Positions 52,899-62,117 of a stretch of DNA of 64,000 nt are shown piece by piece. Below the pieces are notes generated by a model that saw only the letters and a list, made by a program, of their open reading frames with translations, was not told where the DNA came from and searched no databases. The position numbers were made by a program, and so were the translations under genes. The number at the start of each line of letters is the position of its first letter. The first letter of the stretch is position 1. This DNA is from Lapidilactobacillus achengensis (GTDB taxonomy: Bacteria; Bacillota; Bacilli; Lactobacillales; Lactobacillaceae), in the NCBI RefSeq assembly GCF_003946655.1, contig NZ_RHOV01000014.1, forward strand, positions 1 through 64,000, given 5' to 3'.

Positions 52899-54165
52899 AA
52901 CCAAATATCCAGGCGTGTTCATAGACGTCAAAGGTAACTTCTACTATGAAACCGAGTTAGGCACCGACAAGATGAGTGGTAAGCGCGTCCGCAAGAAAGG
53001 GCGGAAGGACAGTCAAGGAATGCCATTCAGCACCGCGTTTGCGGCGAACAAGGAACTGACGCGGGTGAAGCGTGAATATCATGAGGCGCATGGGTTTACG
53101 AACTTCCGCATGACTTACCGTCAGTTCATGAAGGACGCGTATATTCCAGCGTATAAGACCGATGTGGAGGAAAGCACCTTTGCTGTCCGCAATCGCAGTT
53201 TTGATATCTGTATCGCACGGTTTGGCGACCAGTTGCTGCGCGATATCGACATCACTGACGTGCAGAACTTCCGCACGTGGCTGCTCACGGATGAAAAGGA
53301 CGGTGGTGCGGGCTACTCGCAAGGCTATGCTGGATTGGTGTTCGGCTGCTTCCGCAAGTCCCTCGATCACGCGGTGCAGATGCAGTATCTGTCCAGCAAT
53401 GTGTCGAAGCGAGTCAAGGCGATTCCCAAGGCCAAAAGCAGCGTGCCGTTTTGGACGAAAGCCGAGTTTGAACAAGTTATCGCGCAAATTTGCATTAATG
53501 ATATCTATGGGCATCTGAACTTCGTGATGTTGTGGCTGTACTTCCTGACTGGCGTGCGGATCAACGAAGGAACGGCGCTGTGGTGGCGGGATGTTGATCT
53601 CGCCAAGAAGCGGCTACACGTTGATCACATGCTGGTGATGAAGAACCGGCATGACTGGGAACGCCACGACTACACGAAGACAGACAGCGGCAAGCGCATC
53701 TTGACGCACGACGATGACACCGTGGCAATTCTGCGGCGTTGGCGTGCCGTACAGACAAGTTTCGGGCTGGGTGGGGTTGATGACTTCATCATGACCTACG
53801 ACGGCTTGCCGATGACTAAATCGACGATTTCGCGGATTATCCACCGCTATGCCAAATTGGCACAGGTGCACCCAGTCGAAGGCAAAGGACTGCGCCACAG
53901 TCACGCGTCGTATCTCATCAATGAGTTCAACGTCTCGGTGCTGGTGTTATCTAAGCGCCTAGGGCATTCGTCGCCGGAGATTACGCTGAAGCACTACTCG
54001 CACTTGTGGGGCGGGCTGGATGCAGATATCGCGGAACAGATTGCGGGTAATATTACGATCAAAACGGCGGGTCAGAATCAGGTGCGGTTCGTGGGGAATC
54101 AGGCGGTGAAGTACGATCAACTAAGCCCCGCCAAACTCCCCGCCAAAACGGCAGTTGAAGCATAG
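52891..54165 (+). CDS. int: Tyrosine site-specific integrase
   Basis: A 424-residue phage/ICE-type recombinase. The N-terminal domain resembles the arm-binding fold (GVFIDVKGNFYYETELGTDKMSGKRVRKKGRK). A SAM-like core-binding domain follows (YRQFMKDAYIPAYKTDVEESTF). The catalytic domain has Arg in TGVRINEGTALWW, H-x-x-R in LRHSHASYLI, and LGHSSPEITLKHYSHLW with the Tyr. The ATG at 52891 overlaps the preceding stop; the ATG at 52876 would place the GGAG site inside the gene. Its last codons contain the right copy of the 21-bp direct repeat. Confidence 0.9.
   Translation: MSKTKYPGVFIDVKGNFYYETELGTDKMSGKRVRKKGRKDSQGMPFSTAFAANKELTRVKREYHEAHGFTNFRMTYRQFMKDAYIPAYKTDVEESTFAVRNRSFDICIARFGDQLLRDIDITDVQNFRTWLLTDEKDGGAGYSQGYAGLVFGCFRKSLDHAVQMQYLSSNVSKRVKAIPKAKSSVPFWTKAEFEQVIAQICINDIYGHLNFVMLWLYFLTGVRINEGTALWWRDVDLAKKRLHVDHMLVMKNRHDWERHDYTKTDSGKRILTHDDDTVAILRRWRAVQTSFGLGGVDDFIMTYDGLPMTKSTISRIIHRYAKLAQVHPVEGKGLRHSHASYLINEFNVSVLVLSKRLGHSSPEITLKHYSHLWGGLDADIAEQIAGNITIKTAGQNQVRFVGNQAVKYDQLSPAKLPAKTAVEA
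54126..54146 (+). repeat. Right copy of 21-bp direct repeat (candidate att site)
   Basis: Two CCCCGCCAA units in a 12-bp period within the 3' end of int; 20 of 21 bases equal 45982-46002. Confidence 0.5.
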
Positions 54166-54287
54166 AAAGCTAGTGGTGACGCGGGTTAGCGCCGCTGAAG
54201 ATACGCTTGAATGGGAATAATAATTCAGTTATTTTTGACTATTGGGAAACTATTCATTGGGGTGGATATCAACATAATTGCGTGCAC

Positions 54288-54321
54288 AACGCAACCGCCT
54301 TTTTGAGTGGTTGCGTTTTTT
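54288..54321 (+). terminator. Intrinsic terminator
   Basis: AACGCAACC/GGTTGCGTT with a T-run, between int and the next adhesin gene. Confidence 0.85.
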
Positions 54322-54347
54322 GTCATTCAATTCAGGGGGAGTTAACC

Positions 54348-56483
54348 ATGAAACGAAAAACCAGTCTGTTTGTGCTATTGTTTTTAAGTCTTATTTTGGC
54401 GGTCGGTGGGACGAAGCGGGCCCAGCCAGTTCACGCCGTGGTTGTTCCGACACCACAAAGAGAGCCGGTGGATGCGGGCCCGACCAATTTCACTCCTGTG
54501 GAGGATGAGGATGAGAAAGTGACTGATCCAGATGACATTGATTCGTGGATGCCAGATAGGAACTTTCAGATTATTGTCCAGTACATGTTGAACCGTAAGA
54601 TAGACAAGTCTTTTGTGACTAAGCCACGTGAGCAATGGCCATTTCCATATCCAGCTGATATTCAGCCGTCAATTCTTGAAGAGAAGCTAACTGGGGCACC
54701 GCTTGATTCTATGTGGACCGCCTTAGCGGACAAGAATGTACCGGTTAAATACGCCGAAGAATTTTACAATGCTTTTTTGGAAACCGAATCTTTTCAGGGA
54801 ATTGAAAAAGCTGTAAATTTACAAAGTTTTGATTATCGTGCACCAATGGAGCAAGAGTTTTTCGATAAGATTAAGGTGGATTCATCTGTTCAGGTGGATT
54901 CATCTGTATTGAAACGGGGCAAATTGAGAAATGCTAATGCCTTAGCAAAATTGAATAATATTTCCAGCGTTAATCTTACAGTCATGAACACCGACCTATC
55001 TGACGTTTCAAAATTAAAAACAAAGTTCTCAGGCGGACAGTTTTCATTTAATCGAATTCGCGATTATTCGGGATTTTCTGCTAAAACATTTTTGACCGGC
55101 AACCAGATTATTTTACCTGTGGTGGAGATTCCAGCAGATCAAAAAGATGGCTATCAAACCAGCACCACGATCGAGTCATTGACGGGAATCGACGGGGAGC
55201 CAATCAAGCTGCTCCCGCAAGCGAACAACGATAAAACGTGGTTTATCCAAAATTATCGTCCGCTCACATCAGAAGGGACGATCCGAAAGCAACAAAGTGA
55301 TGCTGATGGCGAGCTCAGTGCGGATGGGGAAAAGATCATCTGGTCCAATTTAAAAGAGCCAGAGGGCTACCTCGTCATGATGTTTGATCCTAAAAACACT
55401 GACGGCGGTTTGAAGAACTATTCGAGTGGTGTGGTTCGTCCCTATAGGATCAAGCAATCGGAACCCATCGCAACACACCTAAACGTCAATTTCGTCAGTC
55501 AGAGTACCAATGACGTGTTACACGACCCCTACCAACTCACGGGGAATGTCGGCGATGATTACGATTTGACGCAGAATCCTGACGTCAGTTCCATTGTGGC
55601 TGGTTTGAGTGCAAAGAAGTACTTGTTGACCGAGAAGCCAACCAATGAGACCGGGACACTGTCGGAATCGAATCCTGAAGTTAACTATGTCTTCAAAGAG
55701 GATCAAACCAGTATAGCGCTCAAAGAAAAGAACGTTGCGCTCACCACTGGCGCGACTTGGGATCCGCTGGCCAACGTTGCCAAGATCACCGATGAGGATG
55801 GGCAGACCGTCGATTTAACGCAAATTAGTCAGGATTCGAAGTTTAAGATTACGATCAGTCAGAATGGTGCGACAGTCGGGCAACTTGATCTGAGTCGACC
55901 GGGTACTTACCATTTGGTCTACACTTATGGGTCAGCGACGGCCGAGGCAGACGTGACGATTTCAAAGCCAACCGTCGTGCCGCCAGTGATCGATCACACC
56001 AGCTTGGAAGTTGTGCCCGCAACCACGATCAAGCAAGGCGCCGACTGGCAGGCCAAGGATAATTTTATCAGCGCGACTGACAACAACAACAAGCGCTTGA
56101 CCTTTGAGCAGATCAACGTGCTGGGCACCGTGGACGTTAACCGGGTCGGCAAATACGAACTGACTTATCGCAATGGCAGAATCAGCCGGACGGTCGTGAT
56201 TACCGTCGTTGCGGATGATGGTGGCAAGCCAGTGGATCCAGATAAGCCAACCAAACCTGAAAAACCAACTAAGCCTGAAAAACCAACGAAACCAAGTATC
56301 CCAACTGACCCGGTCAAACCAACCTTGCCCCAAACTGGTGGTGCGACCACTAAGAATCCGAAAAAGGCGACCTTACCACAAACGGGTGATCGGAAAAATC
56401 TGACGATGGTGGCAATGGGCTTGATTATCGTTTCCTTGCTTACCGGCGCGACGATCAAGTATCTCCGCACCGAGCGCCTTTGA
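54348..56483 (+). CDS. LPQTG-anchored WMP/LRR-like adhesin
   Basis: A 711-residue wall protein of the same family as those at 11232 and 16732. A signal peptide (TSLFVLLFLSLILAVGGTKRAQPVHA) is followed by an acidic spacer and DIDSWMPDRNFQIIVQYML. Weak leucine-rich segments (LNNISSVNLTVMNTDLSDVSKL) and Ig-like units (TSIALKEKNVALTTGATWDPLANVAKITDEDGQTVDL; TSLEVVPATTIKQGADWQAKDNFISATDNNNKRL) follow. A short KPTKPEKPT stalk leads to LPQTGG and LPQTGD, a helix and RTERL. Two sorting-like motifs lie 17 residues apart. The ATG at 54348 follows AGGGGGAG. Confidence 0.85.
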   Translation: MKRKTSLFVLLFLSLILAVGGTKRAQPVHAVVVPTPQREPVDAGPTNFTPVEDEDEKVTDPDDIDSWMPDRNFQIIVQYMLNRKIDKSFVTKPREQWPFPYPADIQPSILEEKLTGAPLDSMWTALADKNVPVKYAEEFYNAFLETESFQGIEKAVNLQSFDYRAPMEQEFFDKIKVDSSVQVDSSVLKRGKLRNANALAKLNNISSVNLTVMNTDLSDVSKLKTKFSGGQFSFNRIRDYSGFSAKTFLTGNQIILPVVEIPADQKDGYQTSTTIESLTGIDGEPIKLLPQANNDKTWFIQNYRPLTSEGTIRKQQSDADGELSADGEKIIWSNLKEPEGYLVMMFDPKNTDGGLKNYSSGVVRPYRIKQSEPIATHLNVNFVSQSTNDVLHDPYQLTGNVGDDYDLTQNPDVSSIVAGLSAKKYLLTEKPTNETGTLSESNPEVNYVFKEDQTSIALKEKNVALTTGATWDPLANVAKITDEDGQTVDLTQISQDSKFKITISQNGATVGQLDLSRPGTYHLVYTYGSATAEADVTISKPTVVPPVIDHTSLEVVPATTIKQGADWQAKDNFISATDNNNKRLTFEQINVLGTVDVNRVGKYELTYRNGRISRTVVITVVADDGGKPVDPDKPTKPEKPTKPEKPTKPSIPTDPVKPTLPQTGGATTKNPKKATLPQTGDRKNLTMVAMGLIIVSLLTGATIKYLRTERL

Positions 56484-56510
56484 TCCAATCAGCAATCTAT
56501 TGCGTCATCA

Positions 56511-56542
56511 AAAACACAAGCCAATCTGGTTTGTGTTTTTTT
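56511..56542 (+). terminator. Intrinsic terminator
   Basis: AAACACAA/TTGTGTTT stem with T7, 30 bases after the adhesin stop. Confidence 0.85.
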
Positions 56543-56734
56543 CTGGCGCTTATCCGACAACTATTGCCGCTGGACCTGGTTGTCAACGACCACGCTGCAG
56601 CCATAATGAAAATATAAACAATTTTTTGTCAATTGAAACATGGGAAAAATCAATTGCAGTTGTCGGGACACAAGGTGGTGTTCGCAACGGGATCAGATGG
56701 AGGAACGTCAATCAGGGTAAGGAGCTTTGTCGAA

Positions 56735-58855
56735 ATGAAACAAGAACAAATTGGTGTTTGTCTATTGTGGGGGTTGTTGTTGATGGTGGCTGGCAGCAGC
56801 GTGGTGGCTTGGCGCGGGAGCGGATCTTCGACCACTGTGGCGCATGCGGCAGTGCTTCAGCCAGCACAAAAGCAGTCCGGCACAAGGCAAACAAGCGGCG
56901 CGAGCATAACACGCGGTGACGATAATCTGCCAGAATTACAGACGGTACCGCTTTTGGCCGGTGTGCGGGCGCCTGGTTCGGGCTTAGTCGCGGCACCTGA
57001 TGATCAGGTGACAGTCAAGCATTATCAATTAAATGGGTTCACCTATCAGCACCAAACTAGCCAGGATACGATTTTGCGACCGACACCTTCCCAGCAGCCT
57101 GTTTCCGGCGATCGAATCGTGGCGCTGATCGAGCAGGTGGCCTCGCGACTACATTTTTACGGTGTCGGCTTTTTAGGCCAAGATCAAGACTATCGGGCCT
57201 TGGCCATTGCGCCGCGCCCCGGACTGGATCTGAATTTTGGCAGCAGCACTTTTTTCCTCAGTTTGGACCAGATCAAGCAATTATTTACCGGCAAAGTGGT
57301 GACCGGCGTGGCGCAAATCTATCTGTATACCGGCACATCCGCGTCGGCGGCGTGGCTTTTGGGGCCGAGTGACTCGCCCGATATTGAGCGCCAGTTGACT
57401 GCCGGCTCGCAGCTTTTCCAGGCAAGCCCATTTATCTTCAAACGTCAATTTCATGATGATCAGGGGCGACTGCTGTTTGCTGGAGCCGAGCCGCCCGTGA
57501 TTCCTTTGATTCTCAATGGTCGCGATAGTCAAGATCCTGGTGCTGTCCCAAGCCTTAACCTGCTGGCGAAACTTATTTTGCACTGGCAGGGCTATCGCTT
57601 GTCCGCGCTTAAAATAACCGCCGAGGGGGAGACGATCACCGAGAACTTCTCGCCAGAATTCATCGTTACCAATCCAGATTCTGACAATCCAGATTCTGAC
57701 AGTCCGGAGGTCGATATTGGCTTTGGTAATACTGTCGCCGCGTTTAGTCATAGTGAAATTTATTCAGACACGCCCGGTCCGCAGACGTTTAGTTTCGATT
57801 ATATTTTCACCAAAATGGTTGATTACCAAGACGAACAAGGCCGGCCGCTTTTCGGTGATCAGGGGCCAGCCCAGGGGAATTTGCGCTTCGTCAGCGACCG
57901 AGAGAGCTCGTCAACACTGGCTTTGGACGGCAGTAATTGGTTGCGTACCACCTATCAAAATAAGACATTGCAGAAAATTATTTGGACAGTTTTAGTCGGC
58001 GAACAATCACTGACGATCACCAGTAACTTCAATGCGGACGGCACGGTCACCATCAAGCGGGCTGACCAGGCCAGTCAGTATGGCCAAGCTCAGGTGGATC
58101 CGCCGCAAGCGCCTGAAGATCAGAAGATGATAAACCAAGCGCCACAAAAGCAGGCAGCGACGGATCGGCCGTCGGTTGCGGAAACGACGGCGATGCTCAG
58201 GCTGACGGCGCTTAAGAACAATCAGGTGCTAACGTCCGATCAATGGCAGACTGTGGTCAAACGACTGCCCGTGAATCCGGCCGGCGTGGCGCACATGACC
58301 TTGGTTTACCGTGAAAACCAACCAGGACCACAACCCGGAAAACCGGGGCCGGCCACGCCGACAAATCCCAACGCCGGTGACCATAACAACGGCGGCACCA
58401 CGCCAACCGAACCAACAACGCCTACGCAACCAACAGCACCAACAGCACCAACCGAACCAACAGAACCAACCATCCCAACCATCCCAGTTGGCCCCACAGC
58501 ACCAATCGTCCCAGATGGGCCAAGTAAACCAAGTAAGCCGCTCGAACCAGTCGCACCGACAGCACCGACAGCGCCAAGCAAACCGCCCAAGCCGACAGTA
58601 CCAGCGCCAGCGCAACCCGGGACAACAGTGCCGTCAGCAACCAAGCCAGTAGTGTCGACGGCGGCCGCTTCAACGCGGCCAACGCCAGACACGGCGCCCC
58701 GCCGCCATGGGCAAGCCGCCTCGTCTCGCCCGCAGTCGTTGCCTGTTGCCGGTGAACGGGATGGTCGCCAGCAAGTTTATGGGACGCTTTTGCTCGCCGG
58801 TCTGCTGTTCTGGCGGGGCCGGGCGCTACGAAAACGACAGGGCGCGGAGTCATGA
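56735..58855 (+). CDS. LPVAG-anchored surface protein, unknown adhesin
   Basis: A 706-residue exported protein. The signal peptide is IGVCLLWGLLLMVAGSSVVAWRGSGSSTTVAHA. A middle region of about 500 residues is not recognised; it contains VKHYQLNGFTYQHQTSQDTIL and a predicted beta-rich domain with FSFDYIFTKMVDYQDEQGRPLF (a MucBP- or Ig-like unit). A Pro/Thr stalk (PTEPTTPTQPTAPTAPTEPTEPT) follows. The C-terminus is LPVAGERD, a hydrophobic helix and RALRKRQ. It lacks the WMP region of its neighbours. The ATG at 56735 has AAGGAG 10 nt upstream; the longer frame from 56633 puts extra residues before the signal peptide. Confidence 0.75.
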   Translation: MKQEQIGVCLLWGLLLMVAGSSVVAWRGSGSSTTVAHAAVLQPAQKQSGTRQTSGASITRGDDNLPELQTVPLLAGVRAPGSGLVAAPDDQVTVKHYQLNGFTYQHQTSQDTILRPTPSQQPVSGDRIVALIEQVASRLHFYGVGFLGQDQDYRALAIAPRPGLDLNFGSSTFFLSLDQIKQLFTGKVVTGVAQIYLYTGTSASAAWLLGPSDSPDIERQLTAGSQLFQASPFIFKRQFHDDQGRLLFAGAEPPVIPLILNGRDSQDPGAVPSLNLLAKLILHWQGYRLSALKITAEGETITENFSPEFIVTNPDSDNPDSDSPEVDIGFGNTVAAFSHSEIYSDTPGPQTFSFDYIFTKMVDYQDEQGRPLFGDQGPAQGNLRFVSDRESSSTLALDGSNWLRTTYQNKTLQKIIWTVLVGEQSLTITSNFNADGTVTIKRADQASQYGQAQVDPPQAPEDQKMINQAPQKQAATDRPSVAETTAMLRLTALKNNQVLTSDQWQTVVKRLPVNPAGVAHMTLVYRENQPGPQPGKPGPATPTNPNAGDHNNGGTTPTEPTTPTQPTAPTAPTEPTEPTIPTIPVGPTAPIVPDGPSKPSKPLEPVAPTAPTAPSKPPKPTVPAPAQPGTTVPSATKPVVSTAAASTRPTPDTAPRRHGQAASSRPQSLPVAGERDGRQQVYGTLLLAGLLFWRGRALRKRQGAES

Positions 58856-58982
58856 TGTTGGAGATAGAATTTCTGCCGTCTAATACGCAAGCCATTTAAA
58901 GAACACATGAGAAGGCGCTCACGGGAATTCAGTTTTGAATGGCTTGATTTGCGCCGTGCGACAGCTACTCATGGCGTTACTA

Positions 58983-59036
58983 AAAAAACACTCATCCAGA
59001 TTTCCTCAATGCAAAGGAATCTAGATGGGTGTTTTC
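58983..59036. terminator. Bidirectional terminator
   Basis: AAAACACTCATC-AGATT and AATCT-GATGGGTGTTTT pair around a 13-base loop. It separates the convergent surface protein (+) and hydrolase (-) genes. Confidence 0.8.
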
Positions 59037-59101
59037 AATTGATCATGCTGCTTGGTCGTGGCTTAGTGGTTTGTTCGTAGTGATTGAATTAATGTTGACG
59101 A

Positions 59102-60076
59102 TTACTCTGCTGGCGTAATTTTCGCATCGGCGACTTTGCAGCCGTCATCATGTAAATAATGCCGCAAAAACTTAGCAACGTGGTGTTTGTAGGCGTGGGG
59201 ATCGACACCGAAGGCTTGGGCGTGGTCGGCGTTAGGGACGACCCATAATTCCTTGGGAGCGCTGGTGGCGGCGTAGTTTTCTAGCACCATCGCGGTGGGG
59301 ACGAAGCCGTCGCGTTCACCATGAATGAAGAAAATCGGGCGCCGGTTGTTTTTCAGCGCGGTCAGGGAATCCACTTCCTTCAGATCGAAGCCTAAGGTCA
59401 GGTGGTTGAACAAGTTGGCGACAGGCACGAAGGGGAATTCCGGCAAATGGAACTGGGCCTTCATTTGATAGGCCAACTCGCCGCGCAACGAACTGTAGCC
59501 GCAATCCTCAATGATTGCCTTGACTTGGGGTGGCAACACCTCGCCACTCATCATCATCACGATGGCGCCGCCCATACTGACCCCGAAAAGCACAATCTCG
59601 CAATCGGGGCCTAAATGATCCACCAGATCTAGGCACCAATCCCGGTAATCCAGCCGATCCAGCCAACCGAAATTAACCCATTCGCCAGCGCTTTCGCCAT
59701 GAGCCCGATTGTCAGGCATCAGCACATTGTAACCCAGCTCCTGAAACATTTGGGCATAGCTGGCCATGGTCAGGGCGCTACCGTGATAGCCATGGGCAAT
59801 CAGCACCACTTTCTTCGTCGGCCGCGGATGGGGCAAATACAGCGCGTGCAACCGATTCTGCGGATCGTCATCGTACAGCCACCAGTCTTCACGCGGTTGT
59901 TGCGCATACCAGGCGCTCCAACTGTGCTTCTTGCGATTGAACGCCGCCAACTGCCGCGTCGCTTCCTTCTGCTTCATCCGACCAAAGCCATAACGATATA
60001 ACGCCGCGCTGGTCGCTGTTACGCCCAGCAGAAAAGCGCTGGGAACCGCAACGCTAGCGATTTTTTGCCATTTCAT
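59102..60076 (-). CDS. Alpha/beta hydrolase, membrane-anchored
   Basis: A 324-residue protein with one N-terminal hydrophobic helix (IASVAVPSAFLLGVTATSAALYRY) and a serine hydrolase domain. The motifs are KVVLIAHGYHGSALTM, MPDNRAHGESAGEWVNFGWLDR, VLFGVSMGGAIVMMM (nucleophile Ser), FIHGERDGFVPTAM (Asp) and VPNADHAQAF (His). It belongs to the BEM46/YqkD-like group; the substrate is unknown. I chose the ATG at 60076 with GAGGTG upstream. Confidence 0.82.
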   Translation of the reverse strand: MKWQKIASVAVPSAFLLGVTATSAALYRYGFGRMKQKEATRQLAAFNRKKHSWSAWYAQQPREDWWLYDDDPQNRLHALYLPHPRPTKKVVLIAHGYHGSALTMASYAQMFQELGYNVLMPDNRAHGESAGEWVNFGWLDRLDYRDWCLDLVDHLGPDCEIVLFGVSMGGAIVMMMSGEVLPPQVKAIIEDCGYSSLRGELAYQMKAQFHLPEFPFVPVANLFNHLTLGFDLKEVDSLTALKNNRRPIFFIHGERDGFVPTAMVLENYAATSAPKELWVVPNADHAQAFGVDPHAYKHHVAKFLRHYLHDDGCKVADAKITPAE

Positions 60077-60279
60077 CTTGTCTTCACCTCGTCGATTGCT
60101 GGCGCACACGTCCAGCGTTTGCTTACCCCTATATCGTAGCCGAAAACCGCCACTTTTGCGACAAGCACGCTTGCTCAACGCGACGGCGGAATCGGCCTGA
60201 GCGCTGGAGAAAAACCGGCAGATCAAGCTTGAACGCCTGAACTCGCCCCTCCGTCACTTCTTGGCGACTATGCGCGAAA

Positions 60280-60440
60280 AAACAACAGCGCCACATTTTG
60301 TCGCAGGCGGACCGTTTGCGACAATCAAACCACGACCCAACCGTCCGATTGTGACAAGCAAGCCACGGCCCAACCGTTCAATTGCCACGATTCAACTGCG
60401 ACCACCTGTCCGCTTGCGACGATCAAGCCACGACCAACAA
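60280..60440. repeat. Degenerate intergenic repeats
   Basis: Units of the type GCGACAATCAAACCACGACCCAACCGT recur four times with changes between the hydrolase and phosphatase genes. The region 60227-60448 has no gene that I can support. Confidence 0.5.
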
Positions 60441-60448
60441 ACGCCGCC

Positions 60449-61249
60449 TCATTTCGTCGGAGTCAGAAATTGCCGCCGCAATTGGTCCAAGTCGCTGGGC
60501 GCCAACTTGAGCCCTTGCCGCCAGTAGTTGGCGATGCCGCCGTAACCTTGGGCGATCGTTTGCACCACGCCTTGAATGAATAGCGCGTCGCCGGTCTGCG
60601 TGTTCATTTGCGCCACCGCCGTTGCCACTTCATCATCGCTGACCGCCGCGCCATCAGGAAAGTTGTACAAATCGTTGGTCAACAAGTAATCTTGGACAAT
60701 CACCGCTTCCGGCACCTCCAGCGCCAGTAAAATCAGGGCCGCGGTCATCCCCGTCCGATCCTTGCCCGCCGCGCAGTGGAAAACCAGCGCCTGATCTTCC
60801 GGCAAACTCAATAATTGCCGGAAAACCGTGGCGAAAGCTTGTTGACTATGTTCGTTCAAAACCACATTTTGGTAAATTTGCGCCACTGGATCCTGCAGTT
60901 GTGGTCGGCGATGCCGATTGAAGCGCAGGCGCGCGAAAGGACCATGATTCATTAGCCGACCAAAACCAGAAGTGGGGTAGACCGGATCGCGAACCAACTG
61001 AACGCCAGGCCAATTTTGATCAGGATAACCAGATTGCTCTGCCGGTGAGCGCAAATCCACATCTTTAGTCACCTGCAAATCCGCCAGCAAAGTTTGATCC
61101 TCGGGGGTCAACCCACCCAGCGAGGCCGCGCGGAAAATCCGGCGCCACTGGACGACTTGATCGTGGGTGTTGCGGTAACCGCCTAAGTCGCGGAAATTGA
61201 CTGTGCCTAACAGGTCGATCACGCGTTTTGAGTGTTCTTGAGTTGTCAT
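60449..61249 (-). CDS. Tyrosine-protein phosphatase (Y_phosphatase3 family)
   Basis: A 266-residue enzyme of PF13350. It begins with VNFRDLGGYRN and RAASLGGLTPED; the catalytic P-loop is VFHCAAGKDRTGMTAALIL (HC-x2-GKDRTG). The lysine-containing loop is typical of lipid or dual-specificity phosphatases of the LipA/PtpB-like group in bacteria. The start at 61249 has GGAGG upstream. Longer frames enter repeat R9. Confidence 0.9.
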   Translation of the reverse strand: MTTQEHSKRVIDLLGTVNFRDLGGYRNTHDQVVQWRRIFRAASLGGLTPEDQTLLADLQVTKDVDLRSPAEQSGYPDQNWPGVQLVRDPVYPTSGFGRLMNHGPFARLRFNRHRRPQLQDPVAQIYQNVVLNEHSQQAFATVFRQLLSLPEDQALVFHCAAGKDRTGMTAALILLALEVPEAVIVQDYLLTNDLYNFPDGAAVSDDEVATAVAQMNTQTGDALFIQGVVQTIAQGYGGIANYWRQGLKLAPSDLDQLRRQFLTPTK

Positions 61250-61302
61250 TACAATACCTCCAAATCTAGAATTTGAAAAATGGTTTTGGTTGCTATTGAA
61301 TG

Positions 61303-62117
61303 TTTGGTGCTTGATTGCGGGTGTGGGTGGGTGTTGCGCGTGAGCGCAACCGGCTGGGACTGCTGTTGCGGACTGGAACGTGGTGGGCGTCGTTTTGAGC
61401 CAATCCGCAAAACCCGCGGCTTGTCTCAAAATCGAGCCTTGTCCTAAGCGGCAAAGCCGCCAAGGACAATTTCACCACTGAGCCGCGCAGTCCCAGCCGG
61501 TTGCTGAACAGAATTGAGCCTATCTGCAATCGAAGTTGTATATCAGACGAAGCGCTTTTGCAAGATTGAGGTCAAACAATCGCCCTTTTGGGGGTGGTAC
61601 GGCAATGCCAACGAATTTGGATCAGGAGTCGGAACACTTTGAGTAGGCTGAACATCTCTACTTGTTTCCTGAACGATCCACTAGGTGGAAACCGACCGAT
61701 CCAGCTGATTCATCAAGAACTTCCTTAGTTCATCAGACAGACTATTCTGGTGTCACCAATTTAAAGCTTGTGACCACTAACCACGGTCGTCGATTGCGTG
61801 GCTCCTCATCAATCGACCATAGCTTGCCAGTCGGCGTGAGTGCTTCAATGAATAAGGTTACGTTGAGCGGAGCGTGGCGTTGGTGGTCTGTTTACTCGTC
61901 TGGCGGAAGGTCGGGCTGGGGGTGAGTCAGCCGCGATATTATTGTTGGCGATTTATCGCCTACAATAAGGCCGAGTTTTGAGATTTTCGGTGGGTTTCCG
62001 AAAAGCTCAAAATCGTGCCCGCCGCGTTCCACCACCCCCAGCCCGACCTGGAGCTTCACCACATCTGTTCACCACCAACGCCAAGCGCAGCGCAAGCTGC
62101 GACCAACCTACTTTCAA
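61303..62117 (+). repeat. R9: large modular inverted-repeat element
   Basis: Plus orientation. The left terminus is TGCTTGATTGCGGGTG, then GTTGCGCGTGAGCGCAAC. Alpha has arms CCGGCTGGGACTGC/GCAGTCCCAGCCGG and inner stem TTGTCCTAAGCGGC/GCCGCCAAGGACAA. There is no beta. The leader is followed by gamma-2 (AGGTCGGGCTGGGGG/CCCCCAGCCCGACCT) with the stem TTATTGTTGGCGAT/ATCGCCTACAATAA, where the bulge is inverted relative to R2. The end is GCGACCAACCTACTTT. It lies upstream of the phosphatase gene and before the glycosyltransferase gene. Confidence 0.9.
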
